Assembly: GCA_019236485.1 (NCBI GenBank)
Contig: JAFAIY010000076.1
Location: 1-8,989, forward strand
Direction of reading: 5' to 3'
Length of the DNA: 8,989 bases
Source of the DNA: Comamonas sp.
Lineage (GTDB): Bacteria; Pseudomonadota; Gammaproteobacteria; Burkholderiales; Burkholderiaceae_C
In this document: piece by piece, positions 1 through 8,001 of the stretch
How positions within the stretch are numbered: position 1 is the stretch's first letter
Layout: each line of letters begins with the position of its first letter
The notes under the pieces: generated by a model
What the model was told of the DNA's origin: nothing
The model's input: the letters and a program-made list of their open reading frames with translations, nothing else
The model's database searches: none
Program-made: the position numbers and the translations under genes

Positions 1-444
1 TTAACGCAGCACCAGCACCGGCAGGTGGGAGTGGGTCAGCACATGCTGGGTTTCGCTGCCCAGCAGCAGGCGCTGCAGACCCTTGCGGCCATGGGATGCC
101 ATGACGATCAGATCGCATTCGCGCTTCTTGGCCGTGTCCACGATGGACTCGGCCACCAGATCGGAGTGCACGACCTCGGTGCTGACATTGACCTTGCGCT
201 CATGGCCAAAGGCCTTGATGCCGTTGAGCAGTCCCTCGGCCTGGGCCGTCCACTGTTCCTCGATGCGCTTGGCTTCCTTGAGGTCCAGCAGGTCGCTGCC
301 CTCCAGATAGCTGCGCGGGTAGTGGGACACCACCTTGAGCGCGATCACGCTGGCGCCGCAGAGGGCGGCCAGATCCAGGCCCGCGTGCACGGCTTTGTCC
401 GAGAGTTCCGTACCATCGGTCGCGATCAGGATGCGGTTGTACAT
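1..444 (-). CDS. Universal stress protein (UspA family)
   Basis: This encodes a 147-residue single-domain universal stress protein, the normal length for one Usp domain. Family members are cytoplasmic alpha/beta proteins, often ATP-binding, that help cells survive starvation, oxygen limitation and other stress; the exact role of this copy cannot be told. The N-terminus (MYNRILIATDGTE) has the first strand and the conserved Asp at residue 10. Near the C-terminus, residues 116-130 (ASHGRKGLQRLLLGS) match the phosphate-binding motif G-2X-G-9X-G(S/T), except that the first Gly is Ala116. Nucleotide binding is therefore likely but not certain. The ATG start is supported by an AGGAG sequence a few bases upstream. 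The gene is divergent from ccoI and shares an FNR-type site with it, suggesting induction at low oxygen. The stop codon is the first triplet of the window, so no terminator is visible. Confidence 0.93.
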   Translation of the reverse strand: MYNRILIATDGTELSDKAVHAGLDLAALCGASVIALKVVSHYPRSYLEGSDLLDLKEAKRIEEQWTAQAEGLLNGIKAFGHERKVNVSTEVVHSDLVAESIVDTAKKRECDLIVMASHGRKGLQRLLLGSETQHVLTHSHLPVLVLR

Positions 445-479
445 AGGGTGCTCCTTTCTGGTCTTGTCCTATGAATTCA

Positions 480-485
480 AGCATA
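480..485 (-). promoter_or_regulatory. Putative -10 element of the uspA-like gene
   Basis: On the minus strand the hexamer TATGCT (read 485 to 480) resembles the sigma-70 -10 box. It would start transcription near 472-473, about 28 bases before the ATG. The centre of the FNR-type site at 513.5 then lies about 41 bases upstream, the geometry of class II FNR-activated promoters, which often lack a good -35 box. This is inferred from spacing and sequence only. Confidence 0.45.
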
Positions 486-506
486 GAACGTTCCGGCTGT
501 TAACGG

Positions 507-520
507 TTGATTAATGTCAA
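507..520. promoter_or_regulatory. FNR/ANR-type binding site between uspA-like gene and ccoI
   Basis: TTGATTAATGTCAA matches the FNR consensus TTGAT-N4-ATCAA at 9 of 10 positions. It sits in the 110-base divergent intergenic region. FNR/ANR proteins are oxygen-labile iron-sulfur activators that commonly control cbb3 oxidase genes and Usp genes. Measured to either side, the site could sit near -41.5 for both genes: start near 472 for the stress protein and near 555 for ccoI. A regulator gene is not in the window, so its identity is inferred. Confidence 0.75.
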
Positions 521-542
521 GGTCGTTATGATGGCGGCCCGT

Positions 543-548
543 TACGCT
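543..548 (+). promoter_or_regulatory. Possible -10 element of ccoI
   Basis: TACGCT keeps the three most conserved -10 bases (T1, A2, T6). It lies exactly where a class II FNR promoter using the 507-520 site would place it. The predicted transcription start is then about 555, the A of the ccoI ATG. An alternative -10, TATGAT at 527-532, is a better hexamer. It would put the FNR-type site near -26, where a bound regulator would more likely repress. Confidence 0.3.
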
Positions 549-554
549 TGAAAC

Positions 555-3014
555 ATGTCTCAGAACCATCCTGTCCAGCCCGCCCAGGCCGAGCAGGCTG
601 CTGTTGACCCCGGTTTCCCCGTCCAGCCCCAGGCATCGATTCATCTGCTGGACGATCCGCATGAGTGGAGTTCCTTTGGCCGACCCGCGGCCCGGAACTC
701 CCAGGCCCCCGTTCCCGAAGATCCGACCGAAGCTCCGGTGTGGGATTCCTTTGTGGTGCTGGAGGGCATGCACTGTGCTGCGTGCGCGCTGACGATAGAG
801 GAAGCGCTGCGAGCCGTGCCCGGTGTGGAGGGGGCCGAAGTCAGCGCAGCCACGCGCCGTGCCCGTGTCGTGTGGCGCCACGCCCAAGTGCTTCCGTCCC
901 AATGGATGGAGGCCGTGGCGCGCGCCGGCTATCGTGCCCTGCCCGCGCGCGACGCGTTCGCGCGCGAGCTGCGCCAGGCCGAAACGCGGCGCGCGCTGTG
1001 GCGCTGGCTGGTCGCGGGTTTCTGCATGATGCAGGTCATGATGTATGCATGGCCGGCCTACACGGCCAAGCCCGGCGATCTGGACCTGGAGTTCGAGACG
1101 CTGATGCGCTGGGCCTCCTGGGTGATCTCCCTGCCCGTGGTCCTGTTCTGCTGCGGGCCTTTCTTCAAGAGCGCGCTCAAGGACATAGCCCAGCGCCGCG
1201 TGAGCATGGACCTGCCCGTGGCCATAGGCATGCTGATCACCTTCGTCATCAGCACCCTGGGCACTTTCGATCCTGCCGGTCCTTTCGGTCATGAAGTCTT
1301 TTTCGACTCCCTGACCATGTTTGTCTTCTTCCTGCTCACCGGCCGCTGGCTGGAGCTGCGCCTGCGCGACCGCACGGCAGGCGCGCTGGAGGCCGTGATG
1401 AACCGGCTGCCGGATTCGGTGCTGAGGCTAAAGCCCGGCGGCGACGAGTTCGAGCGCGTGGCCACGCGCCGGCTGCGCACCGGCGATGTGGTGCGCGTGC
1501 TCACCGGCGAGGCCTTCCCCGCCGACGGCCGGATCCTGCGCGGCAGCACCCATGCCGACGAGGCCTTGCTGACCGGTGAATCCACGCCTGTGTTGCGCGT
1601 GGAGGGCGACAGCGTCACGGCCGGCAGCTACAACCTGGATAGCGTGGTGGAGGTGCGCGTGGACAGCGTGGGCGAGAGCACGCGCTTTGCGCAGATCGTG
1701 GGCCTGATGGAAAGCGCCTCGCTGCAGAAGCCCCGCCTGGCCCAGCTGGCCGACAGGGTGGCGCGGCCTTTTCTGGTCGTGGTGTTGCTGGCGGCCTTGG
1801 GCGCGGCCATCTGGTGGTGGCCCACGGACCCGGGCCGGGCCCTGATGGTGGCCGTGGCCGTGCTCATAGTCACCTGCCCCTGTGCGCTGTCGCTGGCCAC
1901 GCCCGTGGCCATGCTCACGGCGGCCGGCACGCTGGCGCGCAGCGGCGTGCTGGTGCGTAATTTGCAGGGGCTGGAGGCGTTGGCCAGCGTGGACACGCTG
2001 GTGTTCGACAAGACCGGTACCCTGACCCGCGATGGTCTGGTGTTGAGGGCTCTGACACCTGCAGCAGGCCAGGACACCGATGAGGTGCTGGCGCTGGCGG
2101 CCCTGCTGGCGCGCCAGTCTATGCACCCGGCCTCGCGGGCGCTGGCCCGGGCCGCCGAGGTGGCCGAACTTGCGGCCGGTGCCTGGCAGCTGGATTCGGC
2201 GCAGGAGCTGGCCGGCAGCGGGCTCGATGTCTGGGTGCAGGGCAGGGCGAATGCCGGCCAACGTCGCCATCTGCGCCTGGGCTCTGCCGCTCACTGCGGC
2301 GTGGCGGAGCTGGCGCCCGAGCAAACCGGCCAGAGCGTGATGCTGGCCGAAGAAATTCAGGGCCGCTGGACACCGCTGGTTCAGTTCCACCTGAGCGAAG
2401 ATGTGCGCCCGGAGGCGGCGCAGGTGATCGCCGACCTCAAGCAGCATGGAGTCGATGTGCAACTGCTGTCCGGCGACCGAGCGGCGGCTGTACGGACTGT
2501 TGCTGCCAAGCTTGGCATAGAGCAGGCTCGCGGTGACTGCCGGCCGCAGGACAAGCTGGCAGCAATGCAGGCCGCCCAGGCCGCCGGCCATCGCGTGGCC
2601 ATGGTGGGCGACGGTCTCAATGACGGTCCAGTTTTAGCCGGAGCGCATGTCTCTTTTGCGTTTGGTAGAGCAGTGCCGCTGGCACAATCGCGAGCAGACT
2701 TCGTGGTACTGGGAGACAGCCTGGAGTTAGTGCTGCAAAGCCTGTTGCTGGCCCGACGGACCTTGTCCGTGGTGCGCCAGAACCTGGGCTGGGCAGCAGC
2801 CTATAACGCGATCTCTATTCCTCTGGCCCTGATGGGCTGGATGCCTGCCTGGCTGGCAGGGCTCGGCATGGCGCTGAGCTCCTTGCTGGTCGTCGCCAAC
2901 GCAGCCCGTCTTGCACGTGCGTTGCCGCTGCAGGCGGCTGATAGCAACGCGTCTGACCCCGCGCATCTTGCGCCGCGGGGCACCGTCATGCCACTGACTC
3001 AAGGAGGCCATTGA
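555..3014 (+). CDS. ccoI: CcoI, copper-transporting P1B-type ATPase for cbb3 oxidase assembly
   Basis: CcoI/FixI proteins are inner-membrane P1B ATPases needed to supply copper for the CuB centre of cbb3 oxidase. The 819-residue product has a proline-rich N-terminal stretch (1-65), then a heavy-metal-associated domain with GMHCAAC at 71-77. A first group of membrane helices spans about 150-265. The actuator motif TGES is at 340-343, the transmembrane CPC copper site at 441-443, and the phosphorylation site DKTGT starts at Asp485. A nucleotide-binding HP pair is at 524-525, the hinge GDGLND at 685-690, and the last two helices at about 742-782 carry YN (750-751) and MxxSS (772-776), typical of Cu(I) ATPases. 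No convincing Shine-Dalgarno sequence precedes the ATG. The next plausible in-frame start, GTG at 738, would shorten the N-terminus to a bare metal-binding domain. The stop overlaps the ccoS start by one base. Codon use becomes less GC-biased after about 2620. Confidence 0.96.
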   Translation: MSQNHPVQPAQAEQAAVDPGFPVQPQASIHLLDDPHEWSSFGRPAARNSQAPVPEDPTEAPVWDSFVVLEGMHCAACALTIEEALRAVPGVEGAEVSAATRRARVVWRHAQVLPSQWMEAVARAGYRALPARDAFARELRQAETRRALWRWLVAGFCMMQVMMYAWPAYTAKPGDLDLEFETLMRWASWVISLPVVLFCCGPFFKSALKDIAQRRVSMDLPVAIGMLITFVISTLGTFDPAGPFGHEVFFDSLTMFVFFLLTGRWLELRLRDRTAGALEAVMNRLPDSVLRLKPGGDEFERVATRRLRTGDVVRVLTGEAFPADGRILRGSTHADEALLTGESTPVLRVEGDSVTAGSYNLDSVVEVRVDSVGESTRFAQIVGLMESASLQKPRLAQLADRVARPFLVVVLLAALGAAIWWWPTDPGRALMVAVAVLIVTCPCALSLATPVAMLTAAGTLARSGVLVRNLQGLEALASVDTLVFDKTGTLTRDGLVLRALTPAAGQDTDEVLALAALLARQSMHPASRALARAAEVAELAAGAWQLDSAQELAGSGLDVWVQGRANAGQRRHLRLGSAAHCGVAELAPEQTGQSVMLAEEIQGRWTPLVQFHLSEDVRPEAAQVIADLKQHGVDVQLLSGDRAAAVRTVAAKLGIEQARGDCRPQDKLAAMQAAQAAGHRVAMVGDGLNDGPVLAGAHVSFAFGRAVPLAQSRADFVVLGDSLELVLQSLLLARRTLSVVRQNLGWAAAYNAISIPLALMGWMPAWLAGLGMALSSLLVVANAARLARALPLQAADSNASDPAHLAPRGTVMPLTQGGH

Positions 3015-3151
3015 TGGACGTTCTGTATGTGTTGATACCGCTGTCGGTCGTGCTGGTGCTGGCCATTGTGGCCGCCCTCTGGTGGGCCGTCTACCGGGGC
3101 CAGTTCGAGAGCGTGGAACAAGAAGGTGAGCGCATTCTTCGCGACGATTGA
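3014..3151 (+). CDS. ccoS: CcoS, small cbb3 oxidase maturation protein
   Basis: This short gene encodes 45 residues: an N-terminal membrane helix (about 4-26, ending ALWWAVYRGQ) and a cytoplasmic tail FESVEQEGERILRDD. The tail matches the CcoS hallmark of a Gln-Phe-(D/E) pair after the helix followed by an E-GERIL-(x)-DD ending. CcoS is required for maturation of cbb3 oxidase, probably for cofactor insertion into CcoN. The start codon shares one base with the ccoI stop (TGATG), so the two are translationally coupled, with an AAGGAGG ribosome-binding site inside the end of ccoI at about 3001-3007. The stop codon lies inside the FNR-type site that serves ccoN. Confidence 0.93.
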   Translation: MDVLYVLIPLSVVLVLAIVAALWWAVYRGQFESVEQEGERILRDD

Positions 3152-3161
3152 TTTGGCTCAA
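3148..3161 (+). promoter_or_regulatory. FNR/ANR-type binding site upstream of ccoN
   Basis: TTGATTTGGCTCAA matches TTGAT-N4-ATCAA at 9 of 10 positions and overlaps the last bases of ccoS. With a class II spacing of -41.5 the transcription start would be near 3196, giving a 19-base leader with its ribosome-binding site (AAGAGG, 3203-3208). The expected -10 region (3184-3189, AACACT) is weak, as is common for activator-dependent promoters. This implies that ccoNOQP has its own low-oxygen promoter besides readthrough from ccoIS. Confidence 0.7.
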
Positions 3162-3214
3162 CGAGCCCGATGAGAAACCAATGAACACTTTGCAAGCAAT
3201 CTAAGAGGTGCCCG

Positions 3215-4651
<1,437 letters not shown>

Positions 4652-4670
4652 GCATTGAGGAGCACAAGCA

Positions 4671-5303
4671 ATGTCTGAACAAAATACCGCAGCTCCCAAG
4701 AGCTTTTCCCACGAGAAGATCGAGACCAACAACTTTCTGCTGATCGCGCTGACGCTGTTCGTGCTGGCCATCGGCGGTCTGGTGGAAATCGTGCCGCTGT
4801 TCTTCCAGAAGTCCACCACGGAAGCCGTGGCCGGCCTCAAGCCCTACACGCCGCTGCAGCTCATGGGCCGCGACATCTATCTGCGCGAAGGCTGCTACAA
4901 CTGCCACTCGCAGATGATCCGTCCCTTCCGCGCCGAGACCATGCGCTACGGCCACTACTCGGTGGCTGGCGAGTTCGTCTACGACCACCCGTTCCAGTGG
5001 GGCTCCAAGCGTACCGGCCCCGACCTGCACCGCGTGGGCGGCAAGTACAGCGACGAATGGCATCGCATCCACCTGAATAACCCGCGCGACGTGGTGCCCG
5101 AGTCCAATATGCCTGCCTACTCCTGGCTGGAAACCAGCAAGGTGGATGACACCGTGGTGGCCCAGCGCATGAGCGCGCTGCGCAAGGTGGGCGTGCCCTA
5201 CACCGACGAGGAAATCGCGGGTGCACAGGCCCAAGTCAAGGACAAGACCGAGATGGAGGCCGTGATCTCCTATCTGCAGGTCCTGGGCCGAGCCGTCAAG
5301 TAA
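4671..5303 (+). CDS. ccoO: CcoO, mono-heme cytochrome c subunit II of cbb3 oxidase
   Basis: CcoO is a membrane-anchored periplasmic c-type cytochrome that passes electrons from CcoP to the heme b of CcoN. The 210-residue protein has one N-terminal membrane anchor (about 22-44, not cleaved). A single heme c attachment motif C75-Y-N-C78-H79 follows, in the conserved context [13 protein letters not shown]. The likely axial methionine is Met147 (ESNMPAY). Other family signatures include the [16 protein letters not shown] stretch (116-131). The ATG is preceded by GAGGAG eight bases upstream, and the gene starts 19 bases after the ccoN stop, consistent with one transcript. Length and motifs are intact. 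Confidence 0.98.
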   Translation: MSEQNTAAPKSFSHEKIETNNFLLIALTLFVLAIGGLVEIVPLFFQKSTTEAVAGLKPYTPLQLMGRDIYLREGCYNCHSQMIRPFRAETMRYGHYSVAGEFVYDHPFQWGSKRTGPDLHRVGGKYSDEWHRIHLNNPRDVVPESNMPAYSWLETSKVDDTVVAQRMSALRKVGVPYTDEEIAGAQAQVKDKTEMEAVISYLQVLGRAVK

Positions 5304-5320
5304 GAGAGGAGGGGCTGGAA

Positions 5321-5458
5321 ATGGATATCACCACCATGCGCATCGTGGCCACGCTGGCATCGCTGGCGTGTTTCGTGGGTATCTGGTGGTGGGCTTATGC
5401 CCGCCGCAACCAGGCCCGTTTTGACGAGGCAGCTCAGCTTCCCTTCCTGGAAGACTGA
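5321..5458 (+). CDS. ccoQ: CcoQ, small subunit IV of cbb3 oxidase
   Basis: This encodes 45 residues: a short N-terminus (MDITTMR), a single membrane helix at about 8-26 ending in a Trp-Trp-Trp cluster (GIWWWAYARRN), and an acidic tail ending LPFLED. Short one-helix proteins of this pattern between ccoO and ccoP are CcoQ, which stabilises the oxidase complex and is dispensable for catalysis in some species. The start has a strong AGGAGG ribosome-binding site (5307-5312) eight bases upstream, and the gene begins 17 bases after ccoO. Assignment rests on position, size and topology as well as the W-rich helix and the FLED-type end. Confidence 0.93.
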   Translation: MDITTMRIVATLASLACFVGIWWWAYARRNQARFDEAAQLPFLED

Positions 5459-5485
5459 GTCTGATCACCACAACGAGAACATCCC

Positions 5486-6397
5486 ATGAGCGATTTCTTT
5501 AACAATTTCTGGTCCGTGTACATCGCGGCCGTCTCGCTGATCGGCATTCTTGGCTGCTTTATGCTGCTGGTGCTGGTGGCGCGCAAAAAAGTTGTCTCCT
5601 CGGGCGACAACACCACGGGCCATGTCTGGGACGAGGACCTGCGCGAACTCAACAACCCCATGCCCAAGTGGTGGATGGGTCTGTTCGTGATCACCGTGGT
5701 CTTCGGCCTCGCCTATCTGGTCGCCTATCCCGGCCTGGGCGCCTTCGAAGGCAAGCTGGGCTGGAGCCAGACCGGCGCCTACGACAAGGAAATGGCCAAG
5801 GCCAAGGCGGACCTGGAGCCCATGTACGCCAAGTTCGTGAGCATGCCCACCGAGGAAATGGCCAAGGATCCCAAGGCCATGGCCATCGGCGAGCGCCTGT
5901 TCATGAACAACTGCGCGCAGTGCCACGGCTCCGACGCACGCGGCGGCAAGGGCTTCCCTAATCTGGCCGATGGCGACTGGCTGCATGGCGGCACGCCCGA
6001 CAAGATCAAGGAAACCATCACCAACGGCCGCATCGGCGTGATGCCTCCCATGGCGGCTGCCGTGGGCACGGCCGACGATGTGCGCAACGTGGCCAACTAT
6101 GTGCTGAGCCTGTCGGGCAGCCCGCACGATGCGGTGCGCGCCTCGCTGGGCAAGTCCAAGTTCGTGGCCTGCGCGGCCTGCCACGGCATGGACGGCAAGG
6201 GCAACCAGGCCCTGGGCGCGCCCAACCTGACCGACGACATCTGGCTGCATGGCTGGGGTGAAGCGGCCATTGTGAACATGGTCAATAATGGCAAGCACAA
6301 CGAAATGCCTGCCCAGAAGGACAAGCTGACCGAAGCACAGATCGCCGTGCTGGCGTCCTATGTCTGGAGTCTGTCGCATACAGAAGCCCAGAAATAG
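5486..6397 (+). CDS. ccoP: CcoP, di-heme cytochrome c subunit III of cbb3 oxidase
   Basis: CcoP receives electrons from soluble or bc1-linked cytochrome c and passes them to CcoO. The 303-residue protein has two N-terminal membrane helices (about 11-32 and 62-82), as in the long CcoP form of beta- and gammaproteobacteria. Between them are a cytoplasmic loop and the conserved segment HVWDEDLRELNNPMPKWW (46-63). Two periplasmic cytochrome c domains follow: heme sites C143-A-Q-C146-H147 and C229-A-A-C232-H233. Probable axial methionines are Met186 (GVMPPM) and Met274 (NEMPA). The ribosome-binding site is weak (GAGAA), so translation may partly depend on ccoQ, whose stop is 27 bases upstream. An intrinsic terminator begins nine bases after the stop. 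Confidence 0.98.
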   Translation: MSDFFNNFWSVYIAAVSLIGILGCFMLLVLVARKKVVSSGDNTTGHVWDEDLRELNNPMPKWWMGLFVITVVFGLAYLVAYPGLGAFEGKLGWSQTGAYDKEMAKAKADLEPMYAKFVSMPTEEMAKDPKAMAIGERLFMNNCAQCHGSDARGGKGFPNLADGDWLHGGTPDKIKETITNGRIGVMPPMAAAVGTADDVRNVANYVLSLSGSPHDAVRASLGKSKFVACAACHGMDGKGNQALGAPNLTDDIWLHGWGEAAIVNMVNNGKHNEMPAQKDKLTEAQIAVLASYVWSLSHTEAQK

Positions 6398-6405
6398 TCT
6401 GGCTT

Positions 6406-6435
6406 GAAAGGCGGTGCCTAGGCACCGCCTTTTTC
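6406..6435 (+). terminator. Intrinsic terminator after ccoP
   Basis: An inverted repeat with arms AAAGGCGGTGCC (6407-6418) and GGCACCGCCTTT (6421-6432) is perfectly complementary over twelve bases. A CCTAGG palindrome lies at the tip, and the right arm runs into a T-rich tract. It ends the ccoNOQP transcript and separates the structural genes from ccoGH. The A-rich left flank is too short to make it an equally strong terminator for the other strand. Confidence 0.93.
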
Positions 6436-6438
6436 TTG

Positions 6439-6461
6439 TTTGTGATTTCAGAAATTACAAA
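6439..6461. repeat. 23-base imperfect inverted repeat upstream of ccoG
   Basis: Arms TTTGTGATTTC (6439-6449) and GAAATTACAAA (6451-6461) are complementary at 10 of 11 positions around a single central A. The repeat is AT-rich in a GC-rich region and lies 17 bases before the ccoG start, between the ccoP terminator and the ribosome-binding site. The 11-1-11 layout resembles a dimeric repressor operator. It does not match FNR (N4 spacer) or CRP (N6 spacer) sites. Function is unknown. Confidence 0.5.
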
Positions 6462-6478
6462 AACATTAAGGAACTGCG

Positions 6479-7921
6479 ATGTCATGCGATAACGGGAAAC
6501 CCCGCAAGGTCATCCCGATCACTCCCGAGCCTCAGGAAGGCGGTCCCGAATATGTGCCCATGTTCGCGTCCGAGAAAAAAGTCTATTCCCGCTCCATCAG
6601 CGGACTGTTCTCGCGCTGGCGCTGGATCATGGTGTTTCTCACCCAGATCGTCTTCTACGGCCTGCCGTGGCTGCAGTGGGGCGAGCGCCAGATGGTGCTG
6701 TTCGATCTGGGCGCGCGGCGCTTTTACCTGTTCGGGCTGGTGCTCTACCCGCAGGACTTCATCTATCTGACGGGCCTGCTGATCATCTCGGCGCTGGCCC
6801 TGTTTTTGTTTACGGCCGTGGCCGGCCGCCTGTGGTGCGGCTTCTCCTGTCCGCAGACCGTCTATACCGAGATCTTCATGTGGATCGAGGGCAAGGTCGA
6901 AGGCGACCGCAGCGCCCGCATGCGCATCGACAAGGGCGGCTGGACCTTGGAGAAGATCTGGAAGAAGTCGCTCAAGCAGTTCCTCTGGATTGCGCTGTCC
7001 CTGTGGACCGGCTTCACCTTCGTCGGCTACTTCGTGCCGATTCGCGAGCTGGGTGTGGAGCTGATGGCGCTGCAGGGCGGCTGGCAGATTTTCTGGGTGC
7101 TGTTCTACGGTTTCGCCACCTACGGCAATGCCGGCTATATGCGCGAGCAGGTCTGCAAATACATGTGCCCTTATGCGCGCTTCCAGAGCGCCATGTTCGA
7201 CAAGGACACCATGATCGTCAGCTACGACGCGGCGCGCGGCGAAGGCCGCGGCCCGCGCAAAAAGGGCGTGGACTACAAGGCCGAAGGCCTGGGCGACTGC
7301 ATAGACTGCAAGCTCTGCGTGCAGGTCTGCCCCGTGGGCATCGACATTCGCAACGGTCTGCAGTACGAGTGCATAGGCTGCGGCCTGTGCATAGACGCCT
7401 GCAACTCGGTGATGGACAAGATGGAGTATCCGCGCGGCCTGATCCGCCTGACCACGCAGAACGCCGTGGCCAAGGCCTGGAAGCAGGTGCAGGTGATACG
7501 GCGCATCTTCCGCCCGCGCGTGCTGATCTATTCCAGCGTGCTGCTGGCGCTGAGCGCCGCCATGATTGCCAGCCTGGTGCTGCGCCAGCCGCTCAAGGCC
7601 GACGTGATCCGCGACCGCGCATCGCTGTCGCGCATCGTGGCCGGCGGCAAGCTCGAGAACGTCTACCGTCTGCAGATCATGAATGCCACCGAGTCCGAGC
7701 AGCGCTACCGCATCAGCGCCGTGGGTCTCGAGCATCTGGAAGTGGCTTCCGAGCAGGAGGTCGTCGTCGGCCCGGCCGAGACCCGCGGCATTGCCGTGCG
7801 CCTGCAGATTCCCTATGGCTCGGCGGAGCCGGGCTCGCACGCCGTGCACTTCAACGTGGATGCCGTGAATCCCGAGGCGGGGCGGACGTCCGAAAAAGCC
7901 GTGTTCCTGGTGCCGCGCTGA
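6479..7921 (+). CDS. ccoG: CcoG, membrane polyferredoxin for cbb3 oxidase maturation (cupric reductase family)
   Basis: CcoG/FixG/RdxA proteins are inner-membrane iron-sulfur proteins; the Rhodobacter capsulatus member has been reported to reduce Cu(II) to Cu(I) for CcoI-dependent copper delivery. The 480-residue product has membrane helices at about 50-67, 93-115, 165-187, 203-217 and 347-366. Helix-associated cysteine pairs are C120/C124 (CGFSCPQ) and C226/C230 (CKYMCPY). A soluble ferredoxin-like domain holds two 4Fe-4S motifs: C274-C277-C280-C284 and C298-C301-C304-C308. Residues from about 395 on form the Ig-like C-terminal domain typical of FixG. All expected cysteines are present. The ATG is preceded by AAGGAA (6468-6473) five bases upstream. 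The gene lies just after the ccoP terminator, so expression needs readthrough or its own promoter, and it is followed after 80 bases by ccoH. Confidence 0.97.
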   Translation: MSCDNGKPRKVIPITPEPQEGGPEYVPMFASEKKVYSRSISGLFSRWRWIMVFLTQIVFYGLPWLQWGERQMVLFDLGARRFYLFGLVLYPQDFIYLTGLLIISALALFLFTAVAGRLWCGFSCPQTVYTEIFMWIEGKVEGDRSARMRIDKGGWTLEKIWKKSLKQFLWIALSLWTGFTFVGYFVPIRELGVELMALQGGWQIFWVLFYGFATYGNAGYMREQVCKYMCPYARFQSAMFDKDTMIVSYDAARGEGRGPRKKGVDYKAEGLGDCIDCKLCVQVCPVGIDIRNGLQYECIGCGLCIDACNSVMDKMEYPRGLIRLTTQNAVAKAWKQVQVIRRIFRPRVLIYSSVLLALSAAMIASLVLRQPLKADVIRDRASLSRIVAGGKLENVYRLQIMNATESEQRYRISAVGLEHLEVASEQEVVVGPAETRGIAVRLQIPYGSAEPGSHAVHFNVDAVNPEAGRTSEKAVFLVPR

Positions 7922-7938
7922 GCGGCGGACTATCATCT

Positions 7939-7976
7939 GCCCGGCCCGAGTCGACCCTGTGCGACGCCGGCCGGGC
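7939..7976 (+). repeat. Stem-loop in the ccoG-ccoH spacer
   Basis: GCCCGGCC (7939-7946) pairs perfectly with GGCCGGGC (7969-7976). Inside, GTCG (7950-7953) pairs with CGAC (7962-7965), leaving a 3x3 internal loop and an 8-base apical loop. TATC (7931-7934) and GATA (7977-7980) could extend the base across a bulge. No T tract follows, so it is not an intrinsic terminator. In a transcript spanning ccoG and ccoH it could act as an mRNA stability or processing element. Confidence 0.5.
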
Positions 7977-8001
7977 GATAGCAATTTGAAAGAGGTTTCT
8001 C

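Noticed and set aside
6439..6461. Reading the inverted repeat before ccoG as a CRP or FNR site
   Set aside because: The half-sites TGTGA and TTACA are nine bases apart rather than six, and there is no TTGAT-N4-ATCAA match.
6482..7984. A 500-codon open frame on the minus strand opposite ccoG
   Set aside because: It has low-complexity Ala/His/Gln-rich composition and lies entirely antisense to intact ccoG, so it is a shadow frame.
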